Shown: positions 1-8,978, counted from the stretch's first letter. The stretch is 64,000 bases of DNA from Shewanella sp. 1CM18E (GCF_023161665.1 NZ_JALNTW010000006.1:180835-244834); one strand, 5' to 3'. The notes: generated from the sequence alone by a model not told the origin. Program-made: numbers and translations.

Positions 1-1088
1 AAGTACGAGACCTTGTTGCCTTTACTAAGAATAAACAAAGAATTCATAAAAGCCACGGCAGCATTAGCCCGACGACTGAAAAAAACTACCTAGTGCAGCT
101 AAACAAAATTGAAGCATGGTGGGGCGAAAGCCCTGCAAATCTGATTAGTAGCGCTAATATACAAGCTCATATCAACCAGCTTTTAGAGAAAGAGTCGTAT
201 CGCACTGCAAAGGAGCTTAGAAGCATGTACTCAAAAATGTTGAAAGCTTGTTACACAGAAGGCCTGGTGAGCTTTCCTTTTAACCCTGTCGAGCATACAG
301 AACCGGTAAAAGTTCCAGTAAAACGTAGCCGTATCTCAGAACGAGTATTCAAACTCATACTCAGCACATTAGAAAAGAAGCCCTTCTTAAAGTCTGTAAT
401 CGAACTTGCTACAACAACTGCATTACGTATTACAGATTTGTGCTTAATACGCATAGCAAAAGGTGAAGATTGGGATGAACGAGTTAAGCATTTTGAGCAA
501 AATGCTAGCTATAGAGCACAAGCCAGCCAAAGCTTTCAATCTCGAGTTGATTTAGCCCCTTATAGCTATGTCGATCAAGATAAAGGTGAACTGGTCATTT
601 ATCAGCAGAAAACGAGACACGTTGTTAAGTTAAAACTTAGTCACCGTGTCAACAAAGATCTACCTAGCTTAGGCGAAATTATTATGGATTTATTAAAGCA
701 GGTAACTATCGATTCAACGTTCTTACTTAAAGAGCCTGCAAGTAAAGAGAACAAACCGATTAGCCCTGAAAAGTTATCCAAAACACTTACAGCTCTAGTC
801 CATAAAGAGATCAAGTTGGACTGGTTAAACAGCAAAGCACCAACCTTTGCGGAACTGAGACCACTTGGGCGAAACCTACTTCAAGAGTTCGAAACTGAAT
901 TGGGTTCAAGCCCAGCAAAGTGCAATTCAAACAACAGAATAACGCAAAGTTCAACCATACAAGAAATAGCCACTAATGCCCCAGTGGTAAGCACGTCATC
1001 TGATATGTTGGGTCATAAGAACATGAAACCGATGTATGCTTACTTGCAGAAAAGAGATCTGACGTTGCAAGAATCTCAAGGCTTTTAA
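1..1088 (+). CDS. Tyrosine recombinase/integrase, 5' end outside the window
   Basis: The reading frame is open to the left window edge; residues before the GTG at 93 continue a SAM-like core-binding domain, so that GTG is not the true start. It is a phage or island integrase. The catalytic half shows box I arginine in TALRITDL, a beta-strand lysine in YQQKTR, the box II arginine in FAELRPL, LGHKN, and a candidate nucleophilic tyrosine in MYAYLQ. The box II histidine is replaced by alanine (AELR instead of HxxR), and about 40 extra serine/asparagine-rich residues separate box II from LGHKN. It is clearly homologous to the next gene (shared KSRIS, TDLCL.R, LAPYS/HAPYS and SLGEII blocks), so the pair may be an old duplication or a two-recombinase module. 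Activity is uncertain because of the box II change. Confidence 0.85.
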   Translation, partial: VRDLVAFTKNKQRIHKSHGSISPTTEKNYLVQLNKIEAWWGESPANLISSANIQAHINQLLEKESYRTAKELRSMYSKMLKACYTEGLVSFPFNPVEHTEPVKVPVKRSRISERVFKLILSTLEKKPFLKSVIELATTTALRITDLCLIRIAKGEDWDERVKHFEQNASYRAQASQSFQSRVDLAPYSYVDQDKGELVIYQQKTRHVVKLKLSHRVNKDLPSLGEIIMDLLKQVTIDSTFLLKEPASKENKPISPEKLSKTLTALVHKEIKLDWLNSKAPTFAELRPLGRNLLQEFETELGSSPAKCNSNNRITQSSTIQEIATNAPVVSTSSDMLGHKNMKPMYAYLQKRDLTLQESQGF

Positions 1089-1236
1089 CAAGTGACAATT
1101 TTTTACCGACTCAACAAGCCAGCGGTTTAAGGTGGGTTAAAATGGAAGAAAATCTTTAACTTCGTTAAACATGTTTCTTTACTATTACCATTTTTTTCAT
1201 ACACTTACAATAAGGTGCTTAGAATGAATTTGACTA

Positions 1237-2496
1237 ATGAGAAACCACTTAAATCAGCATGGAGTGCTCAATCTTTATATAAAAAGAGACCGCCGGGCTA
1301 AAAACGGAATAGCTTGCCAATATCGAGATCCAAGATATGGAAAAGCAGCCTTTGGAGAAATTAAACAATATCGCTCACTCGGTAGCAATATTAACTCTGC
1401 GATGCAGCAGGCTATGGCGCTAAACGCCATAATTATCCCTCAAATAGTCAGCAAAAGAGTTTCAGCAATTATTAATGCGCCAACACTGTCTGTGCAGCAT
1501 TTGAAGCTATCTAAATGGATTAAAAGCTATATCAAGCTTCATGAAGAAAGGTTAAGCCTAGGCCAAATAAAACCTAATACTTGGCGAGCAAAGAAACACG
1601 TATTAGGAACGATTGAGAAGTACCATGGAAAACTGCTAATCAGCAGCATCACAACAAAACACATTAAGCAATTACTGGACATTTACACTAAACAGGGTAA
1701 AAACCGGACGGCTCAATCCATACGCTCAGTCTATATCGACCTGTTTACTGAAGCAGCACAAGCCGGAGAAATTGCATCGGACTTTAACCCTGCTAAAGTC
1801 ACTAAAAACCCAACATCTAAAGTAGAAAAGTCACGGATCTCTATCGTTCAGTTTGAAGCAATATGTCACCAGCAAACATACGCGCCATATTTATTCAGCT
1901 ACCAACTGGCTTTATTGACTGCCCAGCGTAGAACTGATCTCTGTTTACTAAGAAAAAACAAAGGTGATGACTGGCTACACCGTTTTGAGCAATACAAAAA
2001 GAACCCAAATCACTTCATTACAAACTCGAATGGTTACGCTTCATTTGCAGATTTAGTGGAGCATGCCCCCTACTCTTTTATCGAAGATGATTTCCTACAT
2101 ATATTTCAGCTAAAAACTGGCAAGCTATTAAAAATCCCCTTAATGCTGTCAATTCCTGATCTAAATCTTTCGCTAGGAGAAATCATTAAACAAACAGCAA
2201 TATGTAAAGACTCAGAATTTGTGCTTCACCACACCGTTTCAAGAACAGCAAACAAGACTGGCGATCCTATTCATCCTGACACATTGTCTCGTTCTTTTAA
2301 AAGCGCTCGAATAAAAGCTGAAATAAACTGGCCAGGAACACCTGCATCATTTCACGAAATTAGATCGCTTTCGGAGCGTATATACCGCAACCAAGGTATT
2401 GATACCAAGGTTTTATGCGGCCACTCAGACCAAAGAATGACTGATCGCTATAATGATCAGCGAGGCTTTGGATGGGAGGAAGTCAAACTTATCTAA
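1237..2496 (+). CDS. Tyrosine recombinase/integrase
   Basis: A 419-residue integrase with an arm-binding N-terminus (NLYIKRDRRAKNG, about residues 12-24), a SAM-like core-binding domain (about 90-175) and a catalytic domain. Visible active-site elements are the box I arginine in TAQRRTDL, the lysine in QLKTGK, HEIR of box II, CGHSD and the tyrosine in DRYNDQ. All expected residues are present, so it should be functional. An in-frame stop lies just upstream, which forces the start at 1237 or later. The AAGGTG at 1212-1217 is better spaced for the out-of-frame ATG at 1224, which opens a 25-codon frame. It lies 148 bases after the truncated recombinase and upstream of the excisionase gene, consistent with an integration/excision module. 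Confidence 0.9.
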   Translation: MRNHLNQHGVLNLYIKRDRRAKNGIACQYRDPRYGKAAFGEIKQYRSLGSNINSAMQQAMALNAIIIPQIVSKRVSAIINAPTLSVQHLKLSKWIKSYIKLHEERLSLGQIKPNTWRAKKHVLGTIEKYHGKLLISSITTKHIKQLLDIYTKQGKNRTAQSIRSVYIDLFTEAAQAGEIASDFNPAKVTKNPTSKVEKSRISIVQFEAICHQQTYAPYLFSYQLALLTAQRRTDLCLLRKNKGDDWLHRFEQYKKNPNHFITNSNGYASFADLVEHAPYSFIEDDFLHIFQLKTGKLLKIPLMLSIPDLNLSLGEIIKQTAICKDSEFVLHHTVSRTANKTGDPIHPDTLSRSFKSARIKAEINWPGTPASFHEIRSLSERIYRNQGIDTKVLCGHSDQRMTDRYNDQRGFGWEEVKLI

Positions 2497-2690
2497 TTTC
2501 TACCATACAAAATTTCAATAAGTTTTTAAAAGTTCACTTACTACAAAAAAAATCCACCTATATCTAATTGTATTTAAAGAAATAACAGAAATTCGTTAAG
2601 TTTATTTTAAGGTTAGAGCTTAACCCCTGTTTTGGTCGATTTTTGGCTATTTGTTCCAATGACCCTATTCACATAAATAGGGTTGTTCAA

Positions 2691-2918
2691 ATGCAAGATT
2701 TACTGACATTAAAAGAGTGGTTCAAAAGTAACTTTGACGGGCTTTACTGCCCAAGAAAGGTGACGCGTTGGGCTAGTCAGGGGCAACTTCACCCAGCGGC
2801 AATAAAGATTGGTAAAACCTACTATGTACAGCCTGCCACAAAGCGGGAAACGCCTAAAAAGCTCAATAATGTTCAAGCTAAAATCTCGCGTGAACTAGAG
2901 GCACTATTTAGTAACTAA
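2691..2918 (+). CDS. Lambda-type excisionase (Xis/Exc family)
   Basis: A 75-residue protein starting MQDLLTLKEW. The pattern LTLKEWF..., RKVTRWASQGQLHPAA, KIGKTYYVQP matches the winged-helix excisionase family (phage Xis/Exc, PF07825-like): a tryptophan in helix 1, a recognition helix ending RWA, and a wing with K.G..Y.V. Excisionases bend DNA at attachment sites and bias integrases toward excision. The frame can be extended to a TTG at 2643, but the ATG at 2691 sits directly before the conserved LTLKEW and has AGGG a few bases upstream. It follows the two recombinases on the same strand. No phage structural or cargo genes lie to its right, so the body of the element probably lies left of the window. 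Confidence 0.8.
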   Translation: MQDLLTLKEWFKSNFDGLYCPRKVTRWASQGQLHPAAIKIGKTYYVQPATKRETPKKLNNVQAKISRELEALFSN

Positions 2919-2942
2919 AAGCCAGCCCCTCTCCAGTTAAAT

Positions 2943-2976
2943 AGAGCTATCAGCCTAGCTGCATAGCTCTCTCTTT
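2943..2976 (+). terminator. Possible terminator after the excisionase gene
   Basis: Perfect 8-bp inverted repeat AGAGCTAT/ATAGCTCT (2943-2950, 2963-2970) with a 12-base loop, followed by CTCTTTT. The stem is rather AT-rich, so strength is uncertain. Confidence 0.4.
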
Positions 2977-3737
2977 TATTAAAGCTAAAAACGCCAATAG
3001 AGTTAACGTGACTCAAAATCGTAATTTAGTGTCTTGTATGTCTATCTCAGCCTCCCTCTCTATATCTATTCAGAACTTGCTAACTATGAGCTAATGACTT
3101 GTGTTGAATCAATAGGGTCGCATCACTCGCATCAAGGGTTAAACCTCGATGAATCCCGCGAATTTAATTTTGATTAACCATGACAGCCATTACAAATAGT
3201 CGAGTTTTCGTATCAACAGCTGCTATCTAGCTAAGCCCTCAACTGCACTTTAAAGCCTACACTCACAGCATTCATTACCTAAGCTCAAGTCCACATTTAA
3301 ACCGATATTGCAGCCAGGAACTATGCCTAGTTTTTCGAGATAAAAGCTTATTCAGAGGGCGGTTAATGTTAGGGGATTTTAGGGTATTTTTTGGGGAATT
3401 TTGGACGACACTTTTAATTGATTGATTTTAAAGGATAAAAAACCTATCACCTATGTTGCCCATACATACAAATAGAACAGACTTAATTTTTATCGGCATA
3501 GCGCCCTCATTAACTATCTATATAATGCGTTATTCAAACAATGAGATTAGGCATTTAGTCTCTAAATTCAATGTTTTTGCACTCGACGACATATAAATCA
3601 AATCCCTATCAGTAGCGTGACGAGACACTCAGACGCATATTGTCTTGTCCGCTATGTTGATTAATCCACTTGTTGCCTACACTGAATACCGCTTCAAACT
3701 AAACTAAAGATGTAACTTTATCATTCACTATTATTTC

Positions 3738-3752
3738 GATAATTCTATTATC
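3738..3752. promoter_or_regulatory. Inverted repeat GATAAT-N3-ATTATC upstream of nfsB
   Basis: Perfect 6-bp arms with a 3-base spacer, 114 bases upstream of the nitroreductase start, followed by a further GATAATCATT at 3764. It resembles the building blocks of Fur boxes but is not a full 19-bp match. The bound regulator is unknown. Confidence 0.3.
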
Positions 3753-3865
3753 AACAAAATCTTGATAATCATTCAATTAAAACACTATTTTTCAAGTTGA
3801 GATATACAGGTAGCATAGCGGCAACTTTTAAATTGGTTCCACCGCTGAAACATTAGGAAACGAAT

Positions 3866-4522
3866 ATGACTCACCCAATTATTGCTGATCTAGAAAGCCG
3901 TTACACTGCAAAGCGCTACGATGCATCTAAGCGTATTCCTCAAGCCGATCTTGATGTGATTTATCAGGCGATGAACCTTTCTGCATCATCTATCAATTCA
4001 CAGCCTTGGAAATTCATTGTGATTGAGAGCGATGAAGCTAAGCAGCGTATGCATGATACTTTTGCAAATAACTTCCAGTTTAATCAGCCACATATTAAGG
4101 CAGCCTCACACATCGTATTGTTTGCTCACAACCCAAAGTATAGCCGTGAAGATTACGCTAAAGTGGTTGATAAAGGCATTGTAGACAAGCGCTCAAAGCC
4201 AGAAGAAAGAGAACAAGCATTTGGCGCCTATGCATTCGTTGAGCTAAACACTGACGAAAATGGCGACAATTCAACTTGGACTAAAGCACAAACTTATCTT
4301 GCTCTCGGTAACACTTTACACGTACTTGCACGTTTAGGCATCGACTCTACCACCATGGAAGGCGTTGATAGCGATCTTATTGGTGAGATCTTTAAAGATG
4401 AGCTTGATGGTTATGTGTGTGGCGTTGCTTTAGCTATGGGTTACCACCACAGCGCAGAAGATTATAATGCTGCATTACCTAAATCACGTCTGCCATTAGA
4501 GCAAGTTTTACAGGTACTGTAA
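3866..4522 (+). CDS. nfsB: Oxygen-insensitive NAD(P)H nitroreductase, NfsB type
   Basis: FMN-dependent nitroreductase of 218 residues (E. coli NfsB has 217) that reduces nitroaromatics and quinones with NAD(P)H in the cytoplasm. Family marks are RYTAKRYDASKRIP at the N-terminus, ASSINSQPWKFIVI (FMN-phosphate and ring contacts), the mid-protein TYLALGNTLHVLARLG, TMEGVD, and the C-terminal MGYHHSAEDYNAALPKSRLP typical of NfsB. A strong AGGAAACG ribosome site precedes the ATG. It is a single gene with its own terminator at 4596-4626. It is the first ordinary chromosomal gene after the integrase module. Confidence 0.93.
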   Translation: MTHPIIADLESRYTAKRYDASKRIPQADLDVIYQAMNLSASSINSQPWKFIVIESDEAKQRMHDTFANNFQFNQPHIKAASHIVLFAHNPKYSREDYAKVVDKGIVDKRSKPEEREQAFGAYAFVELNTDENGDNSTWTKAQTYLALGNTLHVLARLGIDSTTMEGVDSDLIGEIFKDELDGYVCGVALAMGYHHSAEDYNAALPKSRLPLEQVLQVL

Positions 4523-4595
4523 TCGTTTGAACTAGCGAGCTAAATCGTTATGTAAGTAGTTCGCAGCTCTAAGATAGACCCAATGAATGTCTTAC

Positions 4596-4626
4596 AAGGC
4601 TCAAGATTAAATTCTTGAGCCTTTTT
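4596..4626 (+). terminator. Rho-independent terminator of nfsB
   Basis: 11-bp stem AAGGCTCAAGA/TCTTGAGCCTT with a 6-base loop followed by a run of T. It lies between the convergent nfsB and ligase genes and could serve both strands. Confidence 0.8.
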
Positions 4627-4723
4627 ACTATTTGCAACTTAAACAAAATATAAAGTGCTTCATTCAAATTTAATAGCTCGACTATAAATAAAAACCGTTA
4701 ATTTAAATCCTTTTCAGGCTTCG

Positions 4724-5602
4724 CTATTGAGCCGCCCTTACTCGTAAAAAGCTAGCAAACCTCGGCGTGCCCTTTTGCGTCAAACCATAATACTTATAGG
4801 TCACTAAACTACCGACTTTAGGGGGATTTAAACGCTGCGCTTTACTTAAACCGCTACCAAGGTTAAATATTTTGCCCTGCTCGTTTTCAACGACCAAAGC
4901 TCCAAGCATGCCACTAAACTTTCCTTTACCCTCTTTGTGAGCAATAACGGTGGCCTCCGCATCGTAAAAAGGCTTCAACTTTACAATATCTTGACTACGT
5001 CCAACCTGATAAATCGCTGATTTTTTATGTAGCATCAAACCTTCCCCGCCCTCATCGATAATAGCTTGCAAGCGGGTATCAAGCTGCTGTGTACTATTAA
5101 AGGAGTATTGATCAACTACCTTTAAATAAGGGCTGAGATCATTTAGCTCATTCATCGCCTTTTGATACCTTAACTCAAATCTACTAGTCTCGGCAGGTAA
5201 GTCAAAAACCATAAATCTTATGCTCTGCCACTCTTTGTCTGTCGCCCTTGATTTTCTTACTATCCCGGATACTTGCTCAAATGCGCCGCGCTTTATCCAG
5301 AGCTCACCATCAAGTGGATAGCTTGGGAAGCCCTTAACAAACCAATTAGGTACTGGAATTTTTCGCCCTGAGCGACTGTACATTGCGCCACCATCCCAAT
5401 AACCTCTTACACCATCGAGTTTTTCACTGATTAAGTAATCAGATAAATTGGTAACTGGTTTAGATTGTGTTGATGCGAGTTGAATTGAGGGCCTAACGCT
5501 ATTTAATATAGATTGCTGTTCAGTTTGTGCGTGAGCGCTAGCCAAAGGAGTTACATTAAATACCAAAATGAGGATAAACAACAAAGTGTGTCTGACTAAC
5601 AT
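4724..5602 (-). CDS. Secreted ATP-dependent DNA ligase (Lig E type)
   Basis: A minimal ATP-dependent DNA ligase of about 292 residues. The N-terminus is a signal peptide (hydrophobic stretch LLFILILVF, cleavage likely after SAHA), so the enzyme probably works in the periplasm. The adenylation domain has motif I SEKLDGVRGYWDG (lysine about residue 61), LDGELW (motif III region), EGLMLHKK (motif IV), DIVKLKP (motif V), and an OB-fold C-terminus ending GTPRFASFLRVR. No extra DNA-binding domain is present, as in Lig E of Haemophilus and Neisseria. A longer frame begins at a GTG at 5632, but the ATG at 5602 has AGGAG seven bases upstream. A link to DNA uptake or extracellular DNA repair is a proposal for the family, not shown here. 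Confidence 0.88.
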   Translation of the reverse strand: MLVRHTLLFILILVFNVTPLASAHAQTEQQSILNSVRPSIQLASTQSKPVTNLSDYLISEKLDGVRGYWDGGAMYSRSGRKIPVPNWFVKGFPSYPLDGELWIKRGAFEQVSGIVRKSRATDKEWQSIRFMVFDLPAETSRFELRYQKAMNELNDLSPYLKVVDQYSFNSTQQLDTRLQAIIDEGGEGLMLHKKSAIYQVGRSQDIVKLKPFYDAEATVIAHKEGKGKFSGMLGALVVENEQGKIFNLGSGLSKAQRLNPPKVGSLVTYKYYGLTQKGTPRFASFLRVRAAQ

Positions 5603-5850
5603 ATAGGGGCTCCTAGCAATTAACCGCTTCACGTCCTGTGAAACCTTTAATTAGTTTAGGCACGATCTTTATCATGTGCCAAGGCGCTGCTTATACCTAT
5701 TTATCTGGCGTCCTAAAAGTTACCTCTCTATATCTATAAAGCTATCTTGCTAACCATTTATCAGCGAAATCTTCATGTTATACTCTGCAAAATTTTGATT
5801 AAAAATGCCAATTAAACGTTATTAAGCGGCGTTAGCACACATGGAATATT

Positions 5851-6222
5851 ATGAAACCAGCGAATAACCAAGGCATAAAGCGCGTAATTAGAGCAACTGG
5901 ATTTTCAGTGCAAGGCTTGAAGTCTGCATGGAAAAACGAAGCCGCATTTAGACAGGAGTTGGTTTTAGCTGCAATCATGTTGCCGATAGCACTTTTAGTA
6001 GACGCGACAATCATCGAGCGGATCTTACTTATTTTCGGTTTATTTTTGGTATTAATCGTTGAATTAATCAACTCTGCTATTGAAGCTGTTGTAGATAGAA
6101 TTAGTGATGAACACCATCCTTTAAGCGGACAAGCAAAAGACATTGCATCTGCAGCCGTATTTATGAGCCTAGCATTTTGCGCTCTAACCTGGGCACTTAT
6201 CCTTATTCCAAAATTATTTTAA
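5851..6222 (+). CDS. dgkA: Diacylglycerol kinase
   Basis: Small inner-membrane enzyme (123 residues, E. coli 122) that phosphorylates diacylglycerol left over from membrane-derived oligosaccharide and lipopolysaccharide synthesis, returning phosphatidate to lipid synthesis. It has the family signature: NEAAFRQE after an amphipathic N-terminal helix, three membrane helices (about residues 35-52, 60-78, 100-120), and ELINSAIEAVVDR around the catalytic glutamate, followed by KDIASAAV. It is divergent from the ligase gene and separated from the downstream barrel gene by about 410 bases. Confidence 0.93.
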   Translation: MKPANNQGIKRVIRATGFSVQGLKSAWKNEAAFRQELVLAAIMLPIALLVDATIIERILLIFGLFLVLIVELINSAIEAVVDRISDEHHPLSGQAKDIASAAVFMSLAFCALTWALILIPKLF

Positions 6223-6632
6223 TCCCCCTTACTGCTTTACATAGCAACCCGCCCTCTAAAATCACAAATATCGTTATGAGATTTTATAGGGCTACAATCA
6301 GTACTCTTTTTTGTACTCTTTTTTGCATATAAATGTAAACTCAATTTTATTGAGCCCAGACAGCGCACCAAACCAGACGCCTTATTTAACCGATATAGCC
6401 TTAATTAATAAAATAATCAGAACATATTACAGGCCACAGTTCCTCAATACAAAACCTTCAACTCCCGCAAAAACTCGCCCCCCATCCTTTTAAGTTGCTT
6501 TAGACAAAACAAGATGTAATTTTTTGAAACAATTTATTCACAAATCAAAAGTTCCTGCTATGCTAGAGCTCGAACAACAAAAAGCGCTATTGATTTGAAC
6601 AAATAAAAATAAGAACGACGGAGTGACTTTTA
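6223..6632. other. 410-base intergenic region between dgkA and the barrel gene
   Basis: It contains a 13-bp inverted repeat with one mismatch (6251-6263 with 6280-6292) and a duplicated 12-mer GTACTCTTTTTT at 6301-6324 whose T-runs could act as a terminator tail for dgkA. A 60-codon frame at 6311-6493 lacks a ribosome site and any recognisable features, so I do not call it. The last 100 bases are AT-rich and presumably hold the promoter of the next gene. Confidence 0.4.
6301..6324. repeat. Tandem 12-bp duplication
   Basis: GTACTCTTTTTT occurs twice head to tail downstream of dgkA. Confidence 0.7.
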
Positions 6633-7505
6633 ATGCTTAAAAGTTTCATCATTCGCAGCATGACTTTGCTTGCTTTTATCGCAAGCCCTTTGGCTTTTGC
6701 CGAAAACAATACCATTATTCGTATCGGTGGTTTTTATGCAAACACCGACTCAACGATTGATGTAAATGACCCTATTTTAGGCAATGCATTCGCTCTTGAT
6801 TTTGAATCTGATTTAAAATTAGAAGAATCGCAGTTTTTACCGTTTTTCGAATTTTCCCACCACTTTAATGACCGCCATATTTTATATGTAGACTGGAAGC
6901 AGCTTCATCGTAATGCCATGGTCCAATCGGTTGAAAAGCCTTTTCAGTTCACTTGGGATGATACAACCTACGATATCAAATCAGGGATCTCGCTCGACTC
7001 AACTCTTAATATCGATATTATGCGTGTCGGCTACGGTTACGATATTTGGCAGGGCGACAACTATGATGTAGGTGTTTCTGTTGGTTTGCATGCTATGTTT
7101 ATCAAAACGGCATTTAAAGGACGGATAGGGATCTGTGATTCAGATACTGAAACACGTTGTCCAGACACCATAGATGTACCTAAAGTAGTTGATGAAAAAT
7201 TGTCAGCTCCACTACCTGATATTGGTGTCTATGGCGCTTATGAATTTTACCCTGGCTTTAAATTAAATGGTCATGCGCAGTATTTCTATATCAAACTAGA
7301 TGATTTAAAAGGTGGACTGGTGGATATTCGCCTCGGTGTCGAAGCAGAAATCAGTGAAAATTGGCATATGACAGCTGCATTTAACTACTACGAAGTCGAT
7401 GTTGAATACACGTCTACTTTTACAGAAGCTGACATCAAGCTTGCTGACTACAATATTTACTACAGCTTCACCGGCCCAATGCTATCTATTAGCTATCAGT
7501 TCTGA
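6633..7505 (+). CDS. Outer-membrane beta-barrel protein of unknown function
   Basis: 290 residues with a clear signal peptide (MLKSFIIRSMTLLAFIASPLAFA, cleavage after AFA). The mature part alternates hydrophobic and polar residues in many short strands and ends in SISYQF, a terminal aromatic as expected for BAM-assembled barrels. Aromatic girdle residues recur (YVDWKQL, VGYGYDIW, FNYYEV). One short loop has two cysteines (GICDSDTETRCPD) that could form a disulfide. I do not recognise a specific family; OmpW/OprF-like small barrels are the closest general type. Monocistronic by context. Confidence 0.75.
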   Translation: MLKSFIIRSMTLLAFIASPLAFAENNTIIRIGGFYANTDSTIDVNDPILGNAFALDFESDLKLEESQFLPFFEFSHHFNDRHILYVDWKQLHRNAMVQSVEKPFQFTWDDTTYDIKSGISLDSTLNIDIMRVGYGYDIWQGDNYDVGVSVGLHAMFIKTAFKGRIGICDSDTETRCPDTIDVPKVVDEKLSAPLPDIGVYGAYEFYPGFKLNGHAQYFYIKLDDLKGGLVDIRLGVEAEISENWHMTAAFNYYEVDVEYTSTFTEADIKLADYNIYYSFTGPMLSISYQF

Positions 7506-7786
7506 TCTTTTAGTTACCAAGATTATATTTAGCCACTCGTTGTCGTTAAAGCTCTCGCTTTAAGCAAGTTTATGTGTTTTGCGCATTATATAGCAGTGGC
7601 CGCGCTCTAATCCCACCAGCAAACTAATACCAATCAGTATAAAAATAAGCACTTGAAGATTAACAATATACTTTTTCCAGTTTAGCCTAAGTTAAAAACA
7701 TAATAGAATGTTGCCAAAAGATAATTGGCGCAGATAAAAGCCTTTTGCATTACCGCGCACATATAAATATCGGATAAAGGATCACA

Positions 7787-8806
7787 ATGGCGAGTCCACT
7801 GCTAAAGGAATCTGCGACTAAGTTAAAAAAAGCGATTCCCTTAATGCTAAAGCATCAAATACCTACCACGCCAACAAACTATGCGCTTTGGTACGCTTAT
7901 GTGGGTGAAAACAGCCCCTCCCTTAATCAGCATTTAGACAAGGTTGTTAGCCAGTATAATACTTGTCCACCGAGTCAGAGCGAACGTCTTTACCAAGAGT
8001 TTTTGTCTGATCCCGTTGAGCTTGATCTTGTCGATATGCGCCAAAACCTTGATGCTATGGTTACTGAGTTATCGCAATCAATAAAAGATACCAATCTCGA
8101 TGCGACCCAATTCCAGAGTAAAATAGATAATAATTACAATAGACTAAATAAGATAGAGAACGACGGTTTTACTATCGAAGAAGTGCTTACTGTCGTAAAA
8201 AACTTAGTAAAAGACTCTAATGAGATAAGAATAAGTGCTAAACATTTTTCGGAGCAATTAGCCAAAGCGCAATCTGAAATCGATAGCTTAAAACATCAAC
8301 TCAAGCAGTCAGAGCATGAAATGTTATTTGACGCTTTAACTCATTCATTAAATCGCCGTGCATTTAATAACGATCTAAAAGCAATTATTGAACAACAACC
8401 TCAAGGGCTTTGCTTGATCATCGCTGATATTGATCACTTTAAAGCCTTTAACGATACCTATGGCCACCAATTAGGTGATCAAGTGCTCAAGGCGGTAAGT
8501 AAACGTTTAGAGGAGTCTTGCCAAGATGGCACTAAATTGTATCGCTTTGGCGGCGAAGAGTTTGCCTTAATTGTACCCAAATCTGAAATAAGACGTGCTC
8601 GCCACCTTGCTGAATCGATGCGAAGAAGCTTAGAGAAGTTACTACTAAAAGATAAACGCAAAGGCACCACCATTAATAACATCAACGCCTCATTTGGTGT
8701 GGCTGAATACAAGCTAAATGACAGCGACAGTGCGCTTATTGAACGCGCTGATAAACAGTTATATGAGGCAAAACGCTTGGGCCGCAATCGAGTCATGCCA
8801 CTGTAA
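7787..8806 (+). CDS. Diguanylate cyclase (GGDEF domain)
   Basis: A 339-residue soluble protein. Residues 1-150 form a helical region that I do not recognise (conserved-looking PTTPTNYALWYAYV near 26), followed by a coiled coil (about 150-178) and a GGDEF domain (about 180-339). The active-site loop is RFGGEEF at about 253-259, a permitted variant for c-di-GMP synthesis; the metal-binding IIADIDHFKAFND block and the C-terminal KQLYEAKRLGRNRV are intact. The RxxD inhibitory site expected five residues before GGEEF is missing, so product inhibition through that site is unlikely. No membrane segment is present. The signal sensed is unknown. A hairpin follows at 8838-8863. Confidence 0.88.
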   Translation: MASPLLKESATKLKKAIPLMLKHQIPTTPTNYALWYAYVGENSPSLNQHLDKVVSQYNTCPPSQSERLYQEFLSDPVELDLVDMRQNLDAMVTELSQSIKDTNLDATQFQSKIDNNYNRLNKIENDGFTIEEVLTVVKNLVKDSNEIRISAKHFSEQLAKAQSEIDSLKHQLKQSEHEMLFDALTHSLNRRAFNNDLKAIIEQQPQGLCLIIADIDHFKAFNDTYGHQLGDQVLKAVSKRLEESCQDGTKLYRFGGEEFALIVPKSEIRRARHLAESMRRSLEKLLLKDKRKGTTINNINASFGVAEYKLNDSDSALIERADKQLYEAKRLGRNRVMPL

Positions 8807-8837
8807 AGCCTTAGGGGTTAATCCATTAGAACCTAGC

Positions 8838-8863
8838 TTGCTGTATTGATATAAATACAGCAA
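8838..8863. terminator. Hairpin downstream of the diguanylate cyclase gene
   Basis: Perfect 10-bp stem TTGCTGTATT/AATACAGCAA with a 6-base loop between convergent genes. There is no good T-tract on either side, so it may only be a weak terminator or transcript-end stabiliser. Confidence 0.4.
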
Positions 8864-8978
8864 ACTAAATAAGATTGACTACCAAGCCGATATTTACCTC
8901 ACCAAATATTAGCTGAATATTTATCGTACATTAGTCTTTACTATGAGTCATTAATGCAACAAGTTGCAATCGATAGCT

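Larger units (their letters stand above)
2919..3865. other. 947-base stretch without a recognised gene at the element/chromosome junction
   Basis: It lies between the excisionase and nfsB. I see no supported coding region or RNA. Content is AT-rich with many short direct repeats. It may hold the attachment site of the element, because the recombinase module ends here and ordinary chromosomal genes begin at 3866. No tRNA or obvious duplicated core is visible within the window, as the other element end would be to the left. Confidence 0.5.

Noticed and set aside
6311..6493. 60-codon open frame downstream of dgkA
   Set aside because: No ribosome site, starts inside a duplicated T-rich segment, and composition does not look coding.
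8838..8863. CTGTATTGATATAAATACAG as a LexA box
   Set aside because: Spacing between CTG and CAG is 14, not the 10 needed for LexA; more likely just a hairpin.
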